Assembly: GCA_009921265.1 (NCBI GenBank) | Contig: RFYV01000019.1 | Span: 1 to 48,329 of the forward strand | Direction of reading: 5' to 3' | Length of the DNA stretch: 48,329 bases | Source of the DNA: Betaproteobacteria bacterium | Lineage (GTDB): Bacteria > Pseudomonadota > Gammaproteobacteria > Burkholderiales > Burkholderiaceae_C | Part shown: positions 35,833 through 46,645 of the stretch, one piece after another | Numbering within the stretch: position 1 is the first letter of the stretch | Layout of the letters: every line of letters begins with the position of its first letter | Notes under the pieces: generated by a model | Databases searched by the model: none | The model's input: the letters and a program-made list of their open reading frames with translations, nothing else | Told to the model about the DNA's origin: nothing | Position numbers and translations under genes: made by a program

Positions 35833-38800
35833 GCAGTTCTCGCCAAAACAGGTGCCAATGCAACGCCCGTGTGCGTTTTTAATCGAACCACTTGCTCGGG
35901 TGTGTTTTGTGCAACAACACGTCCGCCCCCATCACCACCTTCAGGTCCTAAATCAATCACCCAATCAGCTTCGGCCACCACGTCTAAGTCATGCTCAATC
36001 ACAATTACACTGTGACCCCCATCAACCAACCGATGCAACACATGAATGAGTTTGTCAACATCGGCCATGTGCAGGCCTACCGTGGGTTCATCCAACACAT
36101 AAAAAGTATGTGGTGCTTTTTGGCCGCGTCGTGTGATGTCGTCACGCACTTTACTGAGTTCGGTGACAAGCTTGATGCGTTGCGCTTCACCGCCACTCAA
36201 AGTGGGTGAAGGTTGACCTAAGGTCAAATAACCCAAGCCCACGTCTTTGAGCAATTGCAAAGGATGACTGATGGCGGGCATGCTGGCAAAAAAATCAACG
36301 GCCTCGTCCACTTCCATTTGCAACACATCGCCAATGCTTTTGCCACGCCAAGTTACGGCCAGTGTTTCGGGATTGAATCGCGCGCCCAAACAAGTTTCAC
36401 ATAACACTTTGACGTCTGGCAAGAAACTCATTTCAATCGTGCGCATGCCTTGGCCTTCGCAACTCGCACATCTACCTTCACCCGTGTTGAAACTGAATCG
36501 ACCCGCCAAATAACCTCGCGCTTTGGCCTCTAAAGTGTCAGCAAACAATTTGCGAATGATGTCCCAAAATCCAATGTAAGTGGCGGGACAACTGCGCGGT
36601 GTTTTACCAATTGGCGTTTGATCGACTTCGAGAACACGATCAATATTTTCCCAACCCGTGATGCGCTTACACCCATGCCATGTGGGTGCGCGTTGTTTGC
36701 TCACTGCGTTATAAACATTGGCTAATAAAACATCGCGCGCCAAGGTTGATTTTCCTGAACCACTCACACCCGTGATGGCAACCAATCGCTGCAATGGAAT
36801 AGAGACGTCCACTTTTTTTAAATTATGCAGCGATGCGCCTTTGATATGAATAAAGTCTTTTTCTATTTTTGATTTGGCGGTGACCACGCGCCGCTCTTGC
36901 ATGGGATGACGAATCGCGTGCAACAAATAGCGTCCCGTTTGTGAATCGGCGGCCTTGCAAATATCTTTTGCAACACCTTGTGCGACCAAATGGCCACCAC
37001 GTTTGCCCGCACTTGGGCCAATATCAATGATGTGATCGGCGCGTCGAATGGTTTCTTCATCGTGCTCAACCACCACCAAGGTATTGCCTTTGTCGCTCAG
37101 TGTACGCAAGGCATTCAATAAAATTTGATTGTCGCGTGCGTGCAAACCAATGGTGGGTTCATCCAATACATAACACACGCCTTGCAAATTGCTACCGAGT
37201 TGTGCGGCCAATCGAATGCGTTGCGCTTCACCTCCGCTCAAGGTGGGCGCTCCTCGATCAAGCGTGAGATAGCCTAAACCCACTCGCTCCAAAAAGGACA
37301 ATCGACCTTCGATCTCTGGCAATAAGTCGCGCGCAATATCGGCTTCTCGTCCTGACATTTTGAGTGATGACACCCAAGCCTTCATATCAATGACGCTCAA
37401 ACGGGCGAGTTCGGTGATGCGTTTGCCCACGAAACGAACCGCGCGTGCATTGGCATTGAGTCGTGTACCTTCGCAAGTTTTACAAGGCTGATCGGCCACT
37501 TCTTCGAGTTCCGGCTCGACAAAACTTTGCTCTCTTCCTTTTTGATCTTGATCGCGAACCGAATCGTCCATGGTCAATCGTTGATCTTTCGTCAGTTGAG
37601 TTCCTGTTCCAACGCAATCTCTACACCAACCGTGTTTGCTGTTATATGAAAACAATCGCGGATCGAGTTCTGCATAAGAAGTTGCACAAATAGGGCACGC
37701 GCGTTGCGTAGAAAAAACCTCGACCTTTCCAATGCTTGAAGTGGACTCGCCATTTTTCATCGCAGTTTCGAGTCCCTCCATGTGACTCAGAACGTGCACC
37801 ACACCTTTTCCATACTCCAAGGTGGTTGCCAATGCTTGTCGCAATGCGCTTTCATTTTTTGCGTTGATATCCAAACTGGCAACAGGCAATTCAATCGTGT
37901 GTTCTTTAAATCGATCGATGCGTGGAAATCCTGTCGTTGGTAAAAATTGTCCGTCAACTCTCAGATGCGTATAGCCCCTAGGTCTTGCCCAATCGGCCAG
38001 TTCGGTATAAACGCCTTTGCGATTAAGAACCAAGGGGCTGAGTAAACCAATATACAAGCCTTTGTATGCACGCATGAGTTGCGCCACGATGCGCTCAATG
38101 GTTTGGGGCTCCACAGGCGTGTTGTCATGAACACAATGCTGTGTGCCTAACTTAACGTACAACAATCTTAAAAAATGCCACACTTCGGTTGTCGTTCCCA
38201 CAGTGGATTTGCGGCCGCCGCGAGACAATCGTTGTTCAATGGCAACTGTGGGCGGTATGCCATACACCGCGTCAACTTCGGGCCTGCCTGCGGGTTGCAC
38301 AATGCTTCGCGCATAGGCATTGAGGCTTTCTAAATAACGGCGCTGTCCTTCATTGAACAAAATATCAAAGGCTAAGGTTGATTTGCCTGAGCCACTCACA
38401 CCTGTGATGACGTTGAATTTTCCACGTGGAATATCAACGCTTAAATTTTTGAGATTGTGCTCACGTGCGTGCACAATTTGAATCGATGGGTTGATTGATG
38501 AAGCATGTCGCGTGCGTGGACTATTGACGACAACTTGACTTGTCAATGGACTGCCTGTGTAAGCAACCGTGGCCTCTTGTACGCCCACTTCGCCCATCAC
38601 GTCAATGTATTCGCGCAGTGCTTTGGCTGTATGCGATTGTGGATGCAAACGCATGGCTTCAGGGGCGCCCTCTGCAACGACACAACCACCCGCGTCTCCG
38701 CCTTCAGGACCTAGATCAATTAACCAATCGCTGGCGCGAATCACGTCTAAGTTGTGTTCGATGATGATGAGCGAATGACCAGCCTCTAACAAACGACGCA

Positions 38801-41645
38801 GCGCGCGCATTAATTTGGCGATGTCGTCAAAATGCAAGCCTGTGGTGGGCTCATCAAATAAAAACAAGGTGCCTTTGCGCGCCAAATTTTGTTTGCTTGA
38901 GGATGCGGTTTTTACTGCACCTGCCAAATGACCTGCTAACTTTAGGCGTTGTGCCTCACCACCACTGAGTGTGGGCACAGGTTGCCCCAAGCGAACATAC
39001 TCCAAGCCCACGTCAACAATGGGTTGCAATGCACGCACCACTTCTCTGTCACCCGCAAACACTTGAACAGCTTCACTCACCGTTAAATTTAAAATATCTG
39101 ATACGGTATAAAAAGATGGCGCATCTTCTCCGTCGTGTTTTCTTTCAATTTTTATTTCTAAAATTTCTGGCCGGTAACGCTGCCCATTGCAATCGGGGCA
39201 GCGCAAATACACATCACTTAAAAATTGCATTTCAACGTGCTCAAAACCCGACCCTCCGCACGTTGGGCATCTGCCATCTCCACCATTAAAACTAAATTTA
39301 GAAGCGGTATAACCGCGTTGCAAAGACTCTGAAGTGGTTGCAAATATTTCGCGAATTGCGTCCCAAGCACCCACATAACTGGCCGGATTGGATCGTGCTG
39401 TTTTTCCAATGGGGCTTTGATCGACAAACACCACATCGCTCAAATGATCGGCGCCCAACAAACGATCATACGCACCCGCACTCTCGGTTGATTTTCCAAA
39501 ATGACGCAGTAACGCAGGCGCTAAAATATCTTGAATCAAAGTTGACTTACCCGAACCACTCACGCCAGTTACACATACCATGCGTTGCAATGGAAATTCA
39601 ATGCTAATGTTTTTGAGATTGTGCTCACGCGCACCTTCCAGCACCAAGCGCGGCGTTGCATCGGACACCAATCGTTTCAATCCCATGCCCACTTGCTTGC
39701 GTGCACCCAAATAGGCGCCCGTTAACGTGTTTGCTTTTTTGAGTGCCTCATGCGTGCCGTCAAAAACAATTTGCCCACCACGCTCGCCAGGGCCTGGACC
39801 CATATCGATGATGCGATCCGCGGCAAGCATGACTGCAGGATCGTGTTCGACCACCACCAATGTATTGCCTGCGTCTCTTAATCGATGCATGGCTTCGGTG
39901 ATGCGATTCATGTCTCTGGGATGCAATCCAATGCTGGGCTCATCTAATACAAACAAAGTATTGACCAATGACGTGCCCAATGCAGTGGTGAGGTTGATGC
40001 GTTGCACTTCACCGCCACTGAGCGTTCGACTTTGTCGATCGAGTGTGAGATAGCCCAATCCCACATCGCACAAATATTTCAAACGTGTGCGGATCTCTTC
40101 AAACAATAATTCCAACGCTTGCTGTTGCGCGCCCGCATTGGCAATCAATGCAGACGATTGCGCCATGCGATTAAAAAATTGTTGCAAGCGATTAATCGGT
40201 AAAACCATTAAGTCATACAAACACAGGCCTGGTAATTGTTGTAACTGTGTGTCGCTCCACTGTGTGCCCACAGGTTTGAATCGCCGATAGCCTTCCATGG
40301 CTTGTATCGCATCTTGGCTTTCACCTATGCGCCACAACAAACTTTCTGTTTTGAGGCGCGCGCCAGCACATACATGACAAGGCGTGTAACTTCTGTATTT
40401 GGATAACAGGACGCGAATATGCATCTTGTAAGACTTGGTTTCTAAATATTCAAAAAACCGTTTGATGCCATACCACTGTTGATTCCATTTACCATTCCAC
40501 AAACTCGATCCATTGATCACCCAATCTTGATGTTCAGGCTTGAGTTTGCTCCAAGGTGTGTCGCGTGGAATGCCTTCTTTTTCTGCATGCTTCATCAAAT
40601 CGTCTTGACATTCTTTCCATGCAGGCGTTTGAATGGTTTTGATGGCACCCATTCGAAGCGTGAGTTTTTCATTAGGAATGACCAAGTCATAATCAACGCC
40701 AATCACGCGTCCAAATCCTCGGCAGGTTTCGCATGCGCCCATGGGCGAGTTGAATGAAAACATCGATGGCGTAGGATCGGTATAACGCAAATCGCTATCG
40801 GGACAATGCAAGCCTGTCGAAAATCTCCAAGCTTCTTCTGCTTTTGTTTCTTCGTCTTTGCCCTCACTCACTGCATAAACAGTCATGCGTCCATTGCCAC
40901 GCTTGATGGCGGTTTCTAACGCTTCAATGACACGAGCTTTTTCGGTGTTGGTTAAGCGAAATCTGTCAGCGACCACATCTAAGACGCGACGATCTTCTAT
41001 TTGAACGTTGGTTGATTTCTTTTTGTTTGTTTTTTTAGCGGCTGTTTTTTTTAGCGTGGGTTTTGGGTCGACCACTTGCCCTTGAATGATTCGATCTGCG
41101 TGCACGCGCGTAAATCCACTCACACTCAACCACTGCGTGACTTCTTCGGGTGTTGTATTGGCAGGTAGCTCTACAGGAAACGTAACGATTAAACGCGGGT
41201 CTGTTGCTTGCGCGCGTTCTTGCATCTGTTGATAGATGGTTTCTGCATTGTCATGACGAACGGCTTGCGCTGTTTGTCGATCAAACAAATGCGCGCAACG
41301 CGCAAACAGCAGCTTGAGGTGATCATTGATTTCTGTCATCGTTCCAACTGTTGAACGCGAGCTGCGCACGGGATTGGTTTGATCGATGGCAATGGCTGGT
41401 GGCACGCCTTCGACTTGATCGATAGCGGGCCTATCCATGCGGTCTAAAAATTGACGTGCATAGGCGCTGAAGGTTTCAACATAACGTCGTTGACCTTCGG
41501 CATAAAGAGTATCAAAAACAAGACTTGATTTGCCCGAGCCACTGGGCCCAGTCACCACCGTTAGTTCACCGGTGTGAATATCAAGATTCAGATTTTTTAA
41601 ATTATGTTGACGAGCACCGCGTATCCGAATCGTTCCCTGTGACAT
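35829..41645 (-). CDS. uvrA: Tandem (dual) UvrA, excinuclease ABC subunit A
   Basis: UvrA is the damage-sensing ATPase of nucleotide excision repair, normally about 940 residues and active as a dimer. This ORF is 1938 residues from ATG 41645 (a TTG nine codons upstream also opens it) and contains two complete UvrA units head to tail. Unit 1 covers about 1-1030: Walker [10 protein letters not shown] at 33-41, zinc pairs CETC/CHVC and CPTC/CPDC, and signatures LSGGEVQR and LSGGEAQR. Unit 2 covers about 1051-1938: GVSGSGKST near 1082 and 1625, zinc pairs CRDC/CKTC and CASC/CETC, and two LSGGEAQR. All four ATPase sites look intact. The linker is [19 protein letters not shown], low complexity. No LexA-type box was seen upstream. 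I recall such dual UvrAs in some Burkholderiales. Confidence 0.95.
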   Translation of the reverse strand: MSQGTIRIRGARQHNLKNLNLDIHTGELTVVTGPSGSGKSSLVFDTLYAEGQRRYVETFSAYARQFLDRMDRPAIDQVEGVPPAIAIDQTNPVRSSRSTVGTMTEINDHLKLLFARCAHLFDRQTAQAVRHDNAETIYQQMQERAQATDPRLIVTFPVELPANTTPEEVTQWLSVSGFTRVHADRIIQGQVVDPKPTLKKTAAKKTNKKKSTNVQIEDRRVLDVVADRFRLTNTEKARVIEALETAIKRGNGRMTVYAVSEGKDEETKAEEAWRFSTGLHCPDSDLRYTDPTPSMFSFNSPMGACETCRGFGRVIGVDYDLVIPNEKLTLRMGAIKTIQTPAWKECQDDLMKHAEKEGIPRDTPWSKLKPEHQDWVINGSSLWNGKWNQQWYGIKRFFEYLETKSYKMHIRVLLSKYRSYTPCHVCAGARLKTESLLWRIGESQDAIQAMEGYRRFKPVGTQWSDTQLQQLPGLCLYDLMVLPINRLQQFFNRMAQSSALIANAGAQQQALELLFEEIRTRLKYLCDVGLGYLTLDRQSRTLSGGEVQRINLTTALGTSLVNTLFVLDEPSIGLHPRDMNRITEAMHRLRDAGNTLVVVEHDPAVMLAADRIIDMGPGPGERGGQIVFDGTHEALKKANTLTGAYLGARKQVGMGLKRLVSDATPRLVLEGAREHNLKNISIEFPLQRMVCVTGVSGSGKSTLIQDILAPALLRHFGKSTESAGAYDRLLGADHLSDVVFVDQSPIGKTARSNPASYVGAWDAIREIFATTSESLQRGYTASKFSFNGGDGRCPTCGGSGFEHVEMQFLSDVYLRCPDCNGQRYRPEILEIKIERKHDGEDAPSFYTVSDILNLTVSEAVQVFAGDREVVRALQPIVDVGLEYVRLGQPVPTLSGGEAQRLKLAGHLAGAVKTASSSKQNLARKGTLFLFDEPTTGLHFDDIAKLMRALRRLLEAGHSLIIIEHNLDVIRASDWLIDLGPEGGDAGGCVVAEGAPEAMRLHPQSHTAKALREYIDVMGEVGVQEATVAYTGSPLTSQVVVNSPRTRHASSINPSIQIVHAREHNLKNLSVDIPRGKFNVITGVSGSGKSTLAFDILFNEGQRRYLESLNAYARSIVQPAGRPEVDAVYGIPPTVAIEQRLSRGGRKSTVGTTTEVWHFLRLLYVKLGTQHCVHDNTPVEPQTIERIVAQLMRAYKGLYIGLLSPLVLNRKGVYTELADWARPRGYTHLRVDGQFLPTTGFPRIDRFKEHTIELPVASLDINAKNESALRQALATTLEYGKGVVHVLSHMEGLETAMKNGESTSSIGKVEVFSTQRACPICATSYAELDPRLFSYNSKHGWCRDCVGTGTQLTKDQRLTMDDSVRDQDQKGREQSFVEPELEEVADQPCKTCEGTRLNANARAVRFVGKRITELARLSVIDMKAWVSSLKMSGREADIARDLLPEIEGRLSFLERVGLGYLTLDRGAPTLSGGEAQRIRLAAQLGSNLQGVCYVLDEPTIGLHARDNQILLNALRTLSDKGNTLVVVEHDEETIRRADHIIDIGPSAGKRGGHLVAQGVAKDICKAADSQTGRYLLHAIRHPMQERRVVTAKSKIEKDFIHIKGASLHNLKKVDVSIPLQRLVAITGVSGSGKSTLARDVLLANVYNAVSKQRAPTWHGCKRITGWENIDRVLEVDQTPIGKTPRSCPATYIGFWDIIRKLFADTLEAKARGYLAGRFSFNTGEGRCASCEGQGMRTIEMSFLPDVKVLCETCLGARFNPETLAVTWRGKSIGDVLQMEVDEAVDFFASMPAISHPLQLLKDVGLGYLTLGQPSPTLSGGEAQRIKLVTELSKVRDDITRRGQKAPHTFYVLDEPTVGLHMADVDKLIHVLHRLVDGGHSVIVIEHDLDVVAEADWVIDLGPEGGDGGGRVVAQNTPEQVVRLKTHTGVALAPVLARTA

Positions 41646-41724
41646 ATCTTGCGCCTGATGGAGTGAAGGCAAATATTGTAGAGATGCCTAGGGAGAGCTG
41701 CTTTGCGGGCGATTATTGACCTTT

Positions 41725-41937
41725 TTACTTGGCCGTTGTGGATACAGGCGTTGAGGCTGGGGTCTGCTCTGCGGCAGGTGCTGCAGTCGCTGGCGCTGCT
41801 GTAGTTGGTGCCGGCGTTTCATGAACAGTTTCAGAACCGTGTTTTTCACCAGTCATATCCACCTTGTCACCACCTTTGAAAATCACAAACAAAGACAAGG
41901 CGGCGAACAAAACAAATCCAATCAAAATTTTTAACAT
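41725..41937 (-). CDS. Small membrane-anchored protein with Pro/Ala/Thr-rich tail
   Basis: A 70-residue protein with one N-terminal hydrophobic helix (MLKILIGFVLFAALSLFVIF), a short polar segment (KGGDKVDMTGEKHG) and a low-complexity tail of Ala, Pro and Thr. GGAG sits 8 bases before the ATG, a good ribosome site. I recall similar 'MLKILIGF..FAAL.LF' peptides with a VDMxGEKHG segment in Comamonadaceae, so it is probably a real conserved gene, but its function is unknown. It could be an inner-membrane anchor or a lipid-free signal-anchor protein facing the periplasm. It begins only 14 bases after the terminator of the upstream MHS gene and lies 79 bases before uvrA on the same strand. Confidence 0.7.
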   Translation of the reverse strand: MLKILIGFVLFAALSLFVIFKGGDKVDMTGEKHGSETVHETPAPTTAAPATAAPAAEQTPASTPVSTTAK

Positions 41938-41951
41938 TTTTTTCTCCGAAT

Positions 41952-41976
41952 AAAAAAACCCTCCGCGAAGGAGGGC
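41952..41976 (-). terminator. Rho-independent terminator after the MHS transporter gene
   Basis: On the minus strand CCCTCC-TTCGC-GGAGGG is followed immediately by seven T. This is a compact, GC-rich stem with a UUCG-like loop, the strongest terminator in the window, about 40 bases after the MHS stop. Confidence 0.92.
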
Positions 41977-42017
41977 CTGAATGTAGCATCCAGGTCACCC
42001 TGGAAAACTTACAAATC

Positions 42018-43781
42018 TCAGTCGTTGGCGTAAATATCAACGTCTTTTGTTTCTTTAACGAAGATCATGCCAATCACAAATGTCATACCTGCAATGATGA
42101 TGGGATACCACAAGCCGTTGTACATGTTGCCTGTTTGCGCAACGATGGCAAAAGCCGTTGTGGGTAACAAGCCACCAAACCACCCATTACCAATGTGGTA
42201 GGGCAATGACATCGATGTGTAACGAATGCGTGTGGGAAAGAGTTCCACCAACATCGCAGCAATCGGGCCATACACCATCGTCACCAAAATCACCAAGTAG
42301 GTGAGAATAACGATGACCATGACTTTGTCCACTTTTGCAGGATCAGCCTTGGTTGGGTACTTGGCTTCTTTGAGTGCAGCAGAAAGTGCAGTAGTGAAAA
42401 TCGCATCTTTGTTTTTGGTGTCGTCATTCAAAGTTTTGATTCTGGTTTCTGTATCTTTCACAGCTTTTTCATCCACAGGTGTGGCGGCCTTCAAGTCTTC
42501 CAATTTTTTAGCAGCGGCTTCTTTGGCTGCTGCAATGTCTTCTGCTGAGACATCGGTCTTAATGAGCGTTTCACCCACTTTGATGGTTGCCTTGGTGCCT
42601 GCAGGCACAATTTCGTTGGTATAACTCACAGAGCTCGAGGCCAATTTTTGTTTGGCAATATCGCATGAAGAAGTGAACTTCTTGGTACCTGTGGGGTTGA
42701 ACTGGAAAGAACACTCGGCAGGGTCAGCAGCGACAACAACCTTGTTGGCGAGTTGAGCTGCATGCAGGTCGGGATTCGCAGCTTTGGTCAAAGCTTCAAA
42801 CACGGGGAAGTAGGTCAGCACAGCCAACAAACAACCAGCCATGATGATCATCTTGCGACCGATTTTGTCGGACAAGGTACCAAACACGATGAAGAAAGGT
42901 GTACCAATGATCAATGACGCCGCTACAAACAAGTTAGCGGCTTGAGCGTCAACTTTGAGCGCTTGTGTCATAAAGAACAAGGCGTAAAACTGACCTGAAT
43001 ACCAAACCACTGCTTGACCTGCAGTCAGTCCAAACAAAGCCAAGATCACAATCTTTAGGTTTTTCCATTCGCCAAATGATTCGGACAATGGAGCCTTTGA
43101 AGTTTTACCTTCTGATTTCATTTTTTGGAAGGCTGGCGACTCATTCATTGACAAACGAATGTAAACCGACACACCCAATAAGAAAATAGAAAGCAAGAAT
43201 GGAACACGCCATCCCCAATCGGCAAACACTTCTTCACCTAAGTAAGAACGCGTTCCCAAAATCACAATCAAGGACAAGAACAAGCCCAATGTGGCCGTTG
43301 TTTGAATCCATGATGTAAAGGCGCCGCGCTTACCGTGTGGTGCATGCTCAGCCACATAAGTAGCAGCACCACCATACTCACCACCTAAGGCCAAGCCTTG
43401 GAGCAGGCGAAGAGCAATCAAAATCACAGGAGCCGCTACACCAATGCTGGCATAGGTTGGCAAAATACCCACGATGAATGTGGATAGACCCATGATCAAA
43501 ATTGTGACCAAGAAAGTGTATTTACGACCAATCATGTCGCCCAAGCGGCCGAAGAAAATCGCACCAAAGGGTCGAACAATAAAACCTGCCGCAAAAGCCA
43601 ACAGCGCAAAAATAAATGCAGAGCCTGCATCCAATCCGCTAAAAAACTGTTTAGCAATAATGGCTGCTAATGATCCGTACAAATAAAAGTCATACCACTC
43701 AAACACAGTGCCCAAAGATGAAGCAAAGATCACTTTCTTTTCTTCAGCTGTCATGGGGCGATTCACGTCGGTAGTTGCCAT
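42018..43781 (-). CDS. MHS-family MFS transporter (ProP/KgtP-like) with periplasmic insert
   Basis: The metabolite:H+ symporter family takes up compatible solutes or organic acids. The start MTAEEKKVIFASSLGTVFEWYDFYLYGSL in pieces, the loop RPFGAIFFGRLGDMIGRKYTF, LQGLALGGEYGGAATYVAEHAP and the second-half GTLSDKIGRK are diagnostic. At 587 residues it is about 150 longer than ProP or ShiA. The excess is a hydrophilic block at about 332-486 between two membrane helices, containing Cys357 and Cys373 (possible disulfide) and a coiled-coil-like Ala/Lys/Glu stretch at 412-460 (EDIAAAKEAAAKKLEDLKAA). GGAG precedes the ATG by 9 bases. The substrate is not evident. The 144-base upstream gap is AT-rich and holds a small CCCTT/AAGGG hairpin in the leader. 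Confidence 0.9.
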   Translation of the reverse strand: MATTDVNRPMTAEEKKVIFASSLGTVFEWYDFYLYGSLAAIIAKQFFSGLDAGSAFIFALLAFAAGFIVRPFGAIFFGRLGDMIGRKYTFLVTILIMGLSTFIVGILPTYASIGVAAPVILIALRLLQGLALGGEYGGAATYVAEHAPHGKRGAFTSWIQTTATLGLFLSLIVILGTRSYLGEEVFADWGWRVPFLLSIFLLGVSVYIRLSMNESPAFQKMKSEGKTSKAPLSESFGEWKNLKIVILALFGLTAGQAVVWYSGQFYALFFMTQALKVDAQAANLFVAASLIIGTPFFIVFGTLSDKIGRKMIIMAGCLLAVLTYFPVFEALTKAANPDLHAAQLANKVVVAADPAECSFQFNPTGTKKFTSSCDIAKQKLASSSVSYTNEIVPAGTKATIKVGETLIKTDVSAEDIAAAKEAAAKKLEDLKAATPVDEKAVKDTETRIKTLNDDTKNKDAIFTTALSAALKEAKYPTKADPAKVDKVMVIVILTYLVILVTMVYGPIAAMLVELFPTRIRYTSMSLPYHIGNGWFGGLLPTTAFAIVAQTGNMYNGLWYPIIIAGMTFVIGMIFVKETKDVDIYAND

Positions 43782-43925
43782 ACGTTGGTCTCCATCAAGT
43801 TATGCCCTTGAAATAAGGGTAATGTATATTCTAGCTCGCAGGCTTTCCACCGACTGACAGGGCACTTGCTCTAGGCTTACAACTTAAGTGTTTACCTTAG
43901 TATTAATTTTCATATTAACACTATT

Positions 43926-44567
43926 TTATCTCTTACGAGAAATTCCTTCAGGGATACTTTTGGAACTACGCCATTCATCGGATGCAAACCATGTGTCACC
44001 ATTCAAATAAGCATTCAACATCGGCAAGGCATCAAAGCCCCAAAACAAATGCTCATCAATAGCAAATGTTGGTACACCGAATATACCCAGATCGATGGCG
44101 TGTTGCGTATTATTTTTTAGTTCTTGCTTCACTTCATCTGACTGAGGATCGCGAATAGGTGAGAGTTTTTCTGTGAGTTCTTTAAGTCGTAAAGGGTCTG
44201 CCGCGTCCAATCCACCTCGCCACACATGATTAAACAAAGTGTTGCACACATATCGGTTGGGCGCGCCATGCGCATCACAAGCCAATGCCAAGCGCAACAA
44301 GCCAATGGGATTGAAAGGATGCGTCGCTGTCATCTGCATCGGTATTTTGTGTTGATGCGCATGCCACAACACTTGTTGATACGTCCACGTGCGTTTGCCT
44401 GGAATTTCTGCGGGTCCTAGTTGACCCAAGTGTTGAAGAATCGCACCAAACAAAACAGGTTTGTATTGCACTTGAACATGATTGCCCTGCAAACTCTCTG
44501 GCATCGCATGAAAAGCCAAATAGGCATAAGGACTGATGACGTCAAAATAAAAGCTAATCTGTTTCAT
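43926..44567 (-). CDS. 2-hydroxychromene-2-carboxylate isomerase (DsbA-like, kappa-GST fold)
   Basis: This 213-residue thioredoxin-fold protein belongs to the HCCA isomerase / kappa glutathione transferase group. It starts MKQISFYFDVISPYAYLAF, where the SPYAY segment replaces the CxxC of DsbA and provides the glutathione-binding serine. FNPIGLLRLALA and the cis-proline segment GIFGVPTFAIDEHLFWGFD are also typical. The ATG overlaps the upstream DUF1289 stop by 4 bases (ATGA), and a longer upstream frame is rejected. True naphthalene-pathway activity is unlikely to be its main role here, given the leucine-degradation neighbours; the real substrate is unknown. Confidence 0.9.
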   Translation of the reverse strand: MKQISFYFDVISPYAYLAFHAMPESLQGNHVQVQYKPVLFGAILQHLGQLGPAEIPGKRTWTYQQVLWHAHQHKIPMQMTATHPFNPIGLLRLALACDAHGAPNRYVCNTLFNHVWRGGLDAADPLRLKELTEKLSPIRDPQSDEVKQELKNNTQHAIDLGIFGVPTFAIDEHLFWGFDALPMLNAYLNGDTWFASDEWRSSKSIPEGISRKR

Positions 44568-44803
44568 AACGTCTCCGATGCCATGCGTTGATGAATGTTG
44601 TTCCAAACATCGCGTTGTTGATGCGGTGACATATTGGCCCACTCAGCGATTTCAGCCAAATTTCTGTAACAACCCAAACACCAACCGGTTTGCGGATGCA
44701 TGCTGCACACCGACATACATGGTGAAGGCAACCATTCGCCAACAGGTGTGCGCTCTACCCTTTGCATGCGTTTGAGGAGGGTCGTATGGTCTAGGTTATT
44801 CAT
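44564..44803 (-). CDS. DUF1289 domain protein
   Basis: The 79-residue protein has the DUF1289 cysteine pattern SPCMSVCSMHPQTGWCLGCYRN, four cysteines likely to bind a metal or Fe-S cluster, followed by the typical EIAEWANMSPHQQRDVW helix. The biochemical role of the family is unknown to me. It is coupled on both sides: its start overlaps the stop of the HMG-CoA lyase gene by 4 bases, and its stop overlaps the start of the isomerase gene by 4 bases. Confidence 0.92.
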   Translation of the reverse strand: MNNLDHTTLLKRMQRVERTPVGEWLPSPCMSVCSMHPQTGWCLGCYRNLAEIAEWANMSPHQQRDVWNNIHQRMASETL

Positions 44804-45708
44804 GCATTCACGCGCTTATTAAAGAGAGCTTTGCCAGCGCGCGATTGCGTACCGCGCCCCAATGCATCGCTGATGAACTGACCCGCATTGATGAGCGCAT
44901 CTAAATCAATGCCCGTGTCAATACCCATGCCGTGCAACATATATACCACGTCTTCAGTGGCCACATTGCCTGTCGCGCCTTTGGCATAAGGACAACCACC
45001 CAATCCAGCAATCGAAGTATCAAATTGCCACACACCCATTTCTAAACTGGCCAGCGTATTGGCTAAGGCTTGACCATAGGTGTCGTGGAAGTGACCCGAT
45101 ACATCGTTGATTTCAAAATATTGAAGCGTTGCCTCCATGGCTGCTTGCACTTTTCGCGGCGTACCCGTGCCAATCGTGTCAGCCACGCCCACATGTTGCA
45201 CACCAATGTCTTTCATAAGCTTGGCCAAATAGCCCACAGCCTTGGCGGGCACATCGCCCTCATAAGGACAACCCACCGCACACGACATCGCCCCTCGCAC
45301 ATAAATGCCCGCGTCGCGCGCCGCTTTGACAACGGGCGAGAAACGCTCCACGCTTTCTTCAATCGAGCAATTGATATTTTTTTGACTGAACGATTGAGTC
45401 GCTGCGCCAAATACCACAATCTCATCGGGCTTGGATAAGAGCGCTGCTTCAAACCCTTTGAGGTTGGGTGTCAGCACGGAGTAACGCACTTCTTTTTTGC
45501 GATGAATACCTTCCATCACTTGTGCGTTATCGGCCATCTGTGGCACCCATTTGGGGCTGACAAAACTGGTCACTTCAATTTCTTTTAAGCCTGCGTCTTG
45601 AAGCAAATGAACCAATTGAATTTTGGTTTGTGTTGATACCGGTTGCTTTTCGTTTTGTAATCCATCGCGTGGACCCACATCGACAATTTTGACGCGCACT
45701 GGCAACAT
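44800..45708 (-). CDS. mvaB: Hydroxymethylglutaryl-CoA lyase
   Basis: The lyase splits HMG-CoA into acetyl-CoA and acetoacetate, the last step of leucine degradation. The 302-residue TIM-barrel protein has VDVGPRDGLQNE at about 9-20, VTSFVSPKWVPQMAD, CAVGCPYEG, the metal-binding GHFHDTYGQALAN and the active-site loop GLGGCPYAKGATGNVATEDV with its catalytic cysteine. It is transcribed behind a carboxylase alpha subunit and a hydroxyacid dehydrogenase, with 1 base between ghrA stop and this ATG. The lyase-carboxylase pairing supports leucine/isovalerate catabolism. Confidence 0.96.
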   Translation of the reverse strand: MLPVRVKIVDVGPRDGLQNEKQPVSTQTKIQLVHLLQDAGLKEIEVTSFVSPKWVPQMADNAQVMEGIHRKKEVRYSVLTPNLKGFEAALLSKPDEIVVFGAATQSFSQKNINCSIEESVERFSPVVKAARDAGIYVRGAMSCAVGCPYEGDVPAKAVGYLAKLMKDIGVQHVGVADTIGTGTPRKVQAAMEATLQYFEINDVSGHFHDTYGQALANTLASLEMGVWQFDTSIAGLGGCPYAKGATGNVATEDVVYMLHGMGIDTGIDLDALINAGQFISDALGRGTQSRAGKALFNKRVNA

Positions 45709-45709
45709 A

Positions 45710-46639
45710 TCAATAGCCTCGTTCTCGGTTAATCAATCCAGAAATTTGTGAAAGCGGGACTCCATCGACCCATTGCTTGATTTTGCCTGCAATTTGCAAA
45801 ATCGTCTCGTCACGCATAGTTCGTGCCGAGGTGTGTGGTGTAAGTGTGATTTTGGGATGAAGCCAAAACGGATGGTCAGCGGTTAAGGGCTCTTGTCGAA
45901 ATACATCCAAAGTTGCACCAGCCAAATGACCGCTATCGAGCAAGGCAATCAAATCACCATCGACCACATGCGCGCCGCGCGCCACATTAATCAAATACCC
46001 ACCTTGTTGCAACATAGATAAATGTGAGTGATTCAATATATTTTCTGTTTGCGTCGTGAGAGGCAACAAACAAATCAAAAATTTGGATGCTTTTAAAAAA
46101 TCAGACAATTGCGAAATGCCATTAAAGCAGCGGACGCCTTCAATTTGCTTGAGTGTTTGACTCCAACCATTCACTACAAAATCAAAATTCTTTAAGGTTT
46201 GTGCAACTTTGGCTCCAAGCACACCCAAGCCCATCACACCCACAGGAAATTCGGATCGAACTCTTGGCTTACGAAATTGCCATTGCGATTGAACTTGGGA
46301 AGTTGCATAAACATCAAACTCTCGAAAATGTCTCACAACGGCATTCAACACATACTCACACATCTGCACCGACATACCCGCATCTTCCAAACGAATAATA
46401 GAAGTATTGATGGGTAGAATTAATTTTAATAATGCGTCTACACCTGCACCTGTATTGAATACAACTTTTAAATGAGGATGCTGATCAAAAAATACTTGAG
46501 GTGGCGTCCACACCACGGCCGTATCGGCAGGCGCTTCGCCACTGTTCCATTCATACACCTGGTGCGCAGGCAATTCATTTTGCAGACCCTTAACCCATGG
46601 ATCTGCTGAGGTGTGAGAAAGTGCAACAGCAATACGCAT
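45710..46639 (-). CDS. ghrA: Glyoxylate/hydroxypyruvate reductase A-like dehydrogenase
   Basis: This 309-residue D-2-hydroxyacid dehydrogenase is of the GhrA type, reducing glyoxylate or hydroxypyruvate with NAD(P)H. The nucleotide fold shows GVMGLGVLGAKVAQTL. The catalytic set follows as INVARGAHVVDGDL (Arg), LDVFRQEPL (Glu) and TPHTSARTM (His). The N-terminal NTGAGVDALL and MSVQMCEYVL segments are typical of GhrA rather than of longer lactate or phosphoglycerate dehydrogenases. It lies between the carboxylase and the lyase genes with 6- and 1-base gaps, so it is part of the operon, although its link to leucine breakdown is not obvious. Confidence 0.88.
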   Translation of the reverse strand: MRIAVALSHTSADPWVKGLQNELPAHQVYEWNSGEAPADTAVVWTPPQVFFDQHPHLKVVFNTGAGVDALLKLILPINTSIIRLEDAGMSVQMCEYVLNAVVRHFREFDVYATSQVQSQWQFRKPRVRSEFPVGVMGLGVLGAKVAQTLKNFDFVVNGWSQTLKQIEGVRCFNGISQLSDFLKASKFLICLLPLTTQTENILNHSHLSMLQQGGYLINVARGAHVVDGDLIALLDSGHLAGATLDVFRQEPLTADHPFWLHPKITLTPHTSARTMRDETILQIAGKIKQWVDGVPLSQISGLINRERGY

Positions 46640-46645
46640 GATTGA

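Noticed and set aside
38495..38495. Two separate uvrA genes in tandem
   Set aside because: There is no stop or frameshift at the junction; one open frame spans both units.
42301..42624. 107-codon plus-strand ORF opposite the MHS transporter
   Set aside because: It is the antisense shadow of the Ala/Lys-rich insert; its Ser/Ala/Val-rich translation simply mirrors that repeat-like composition.
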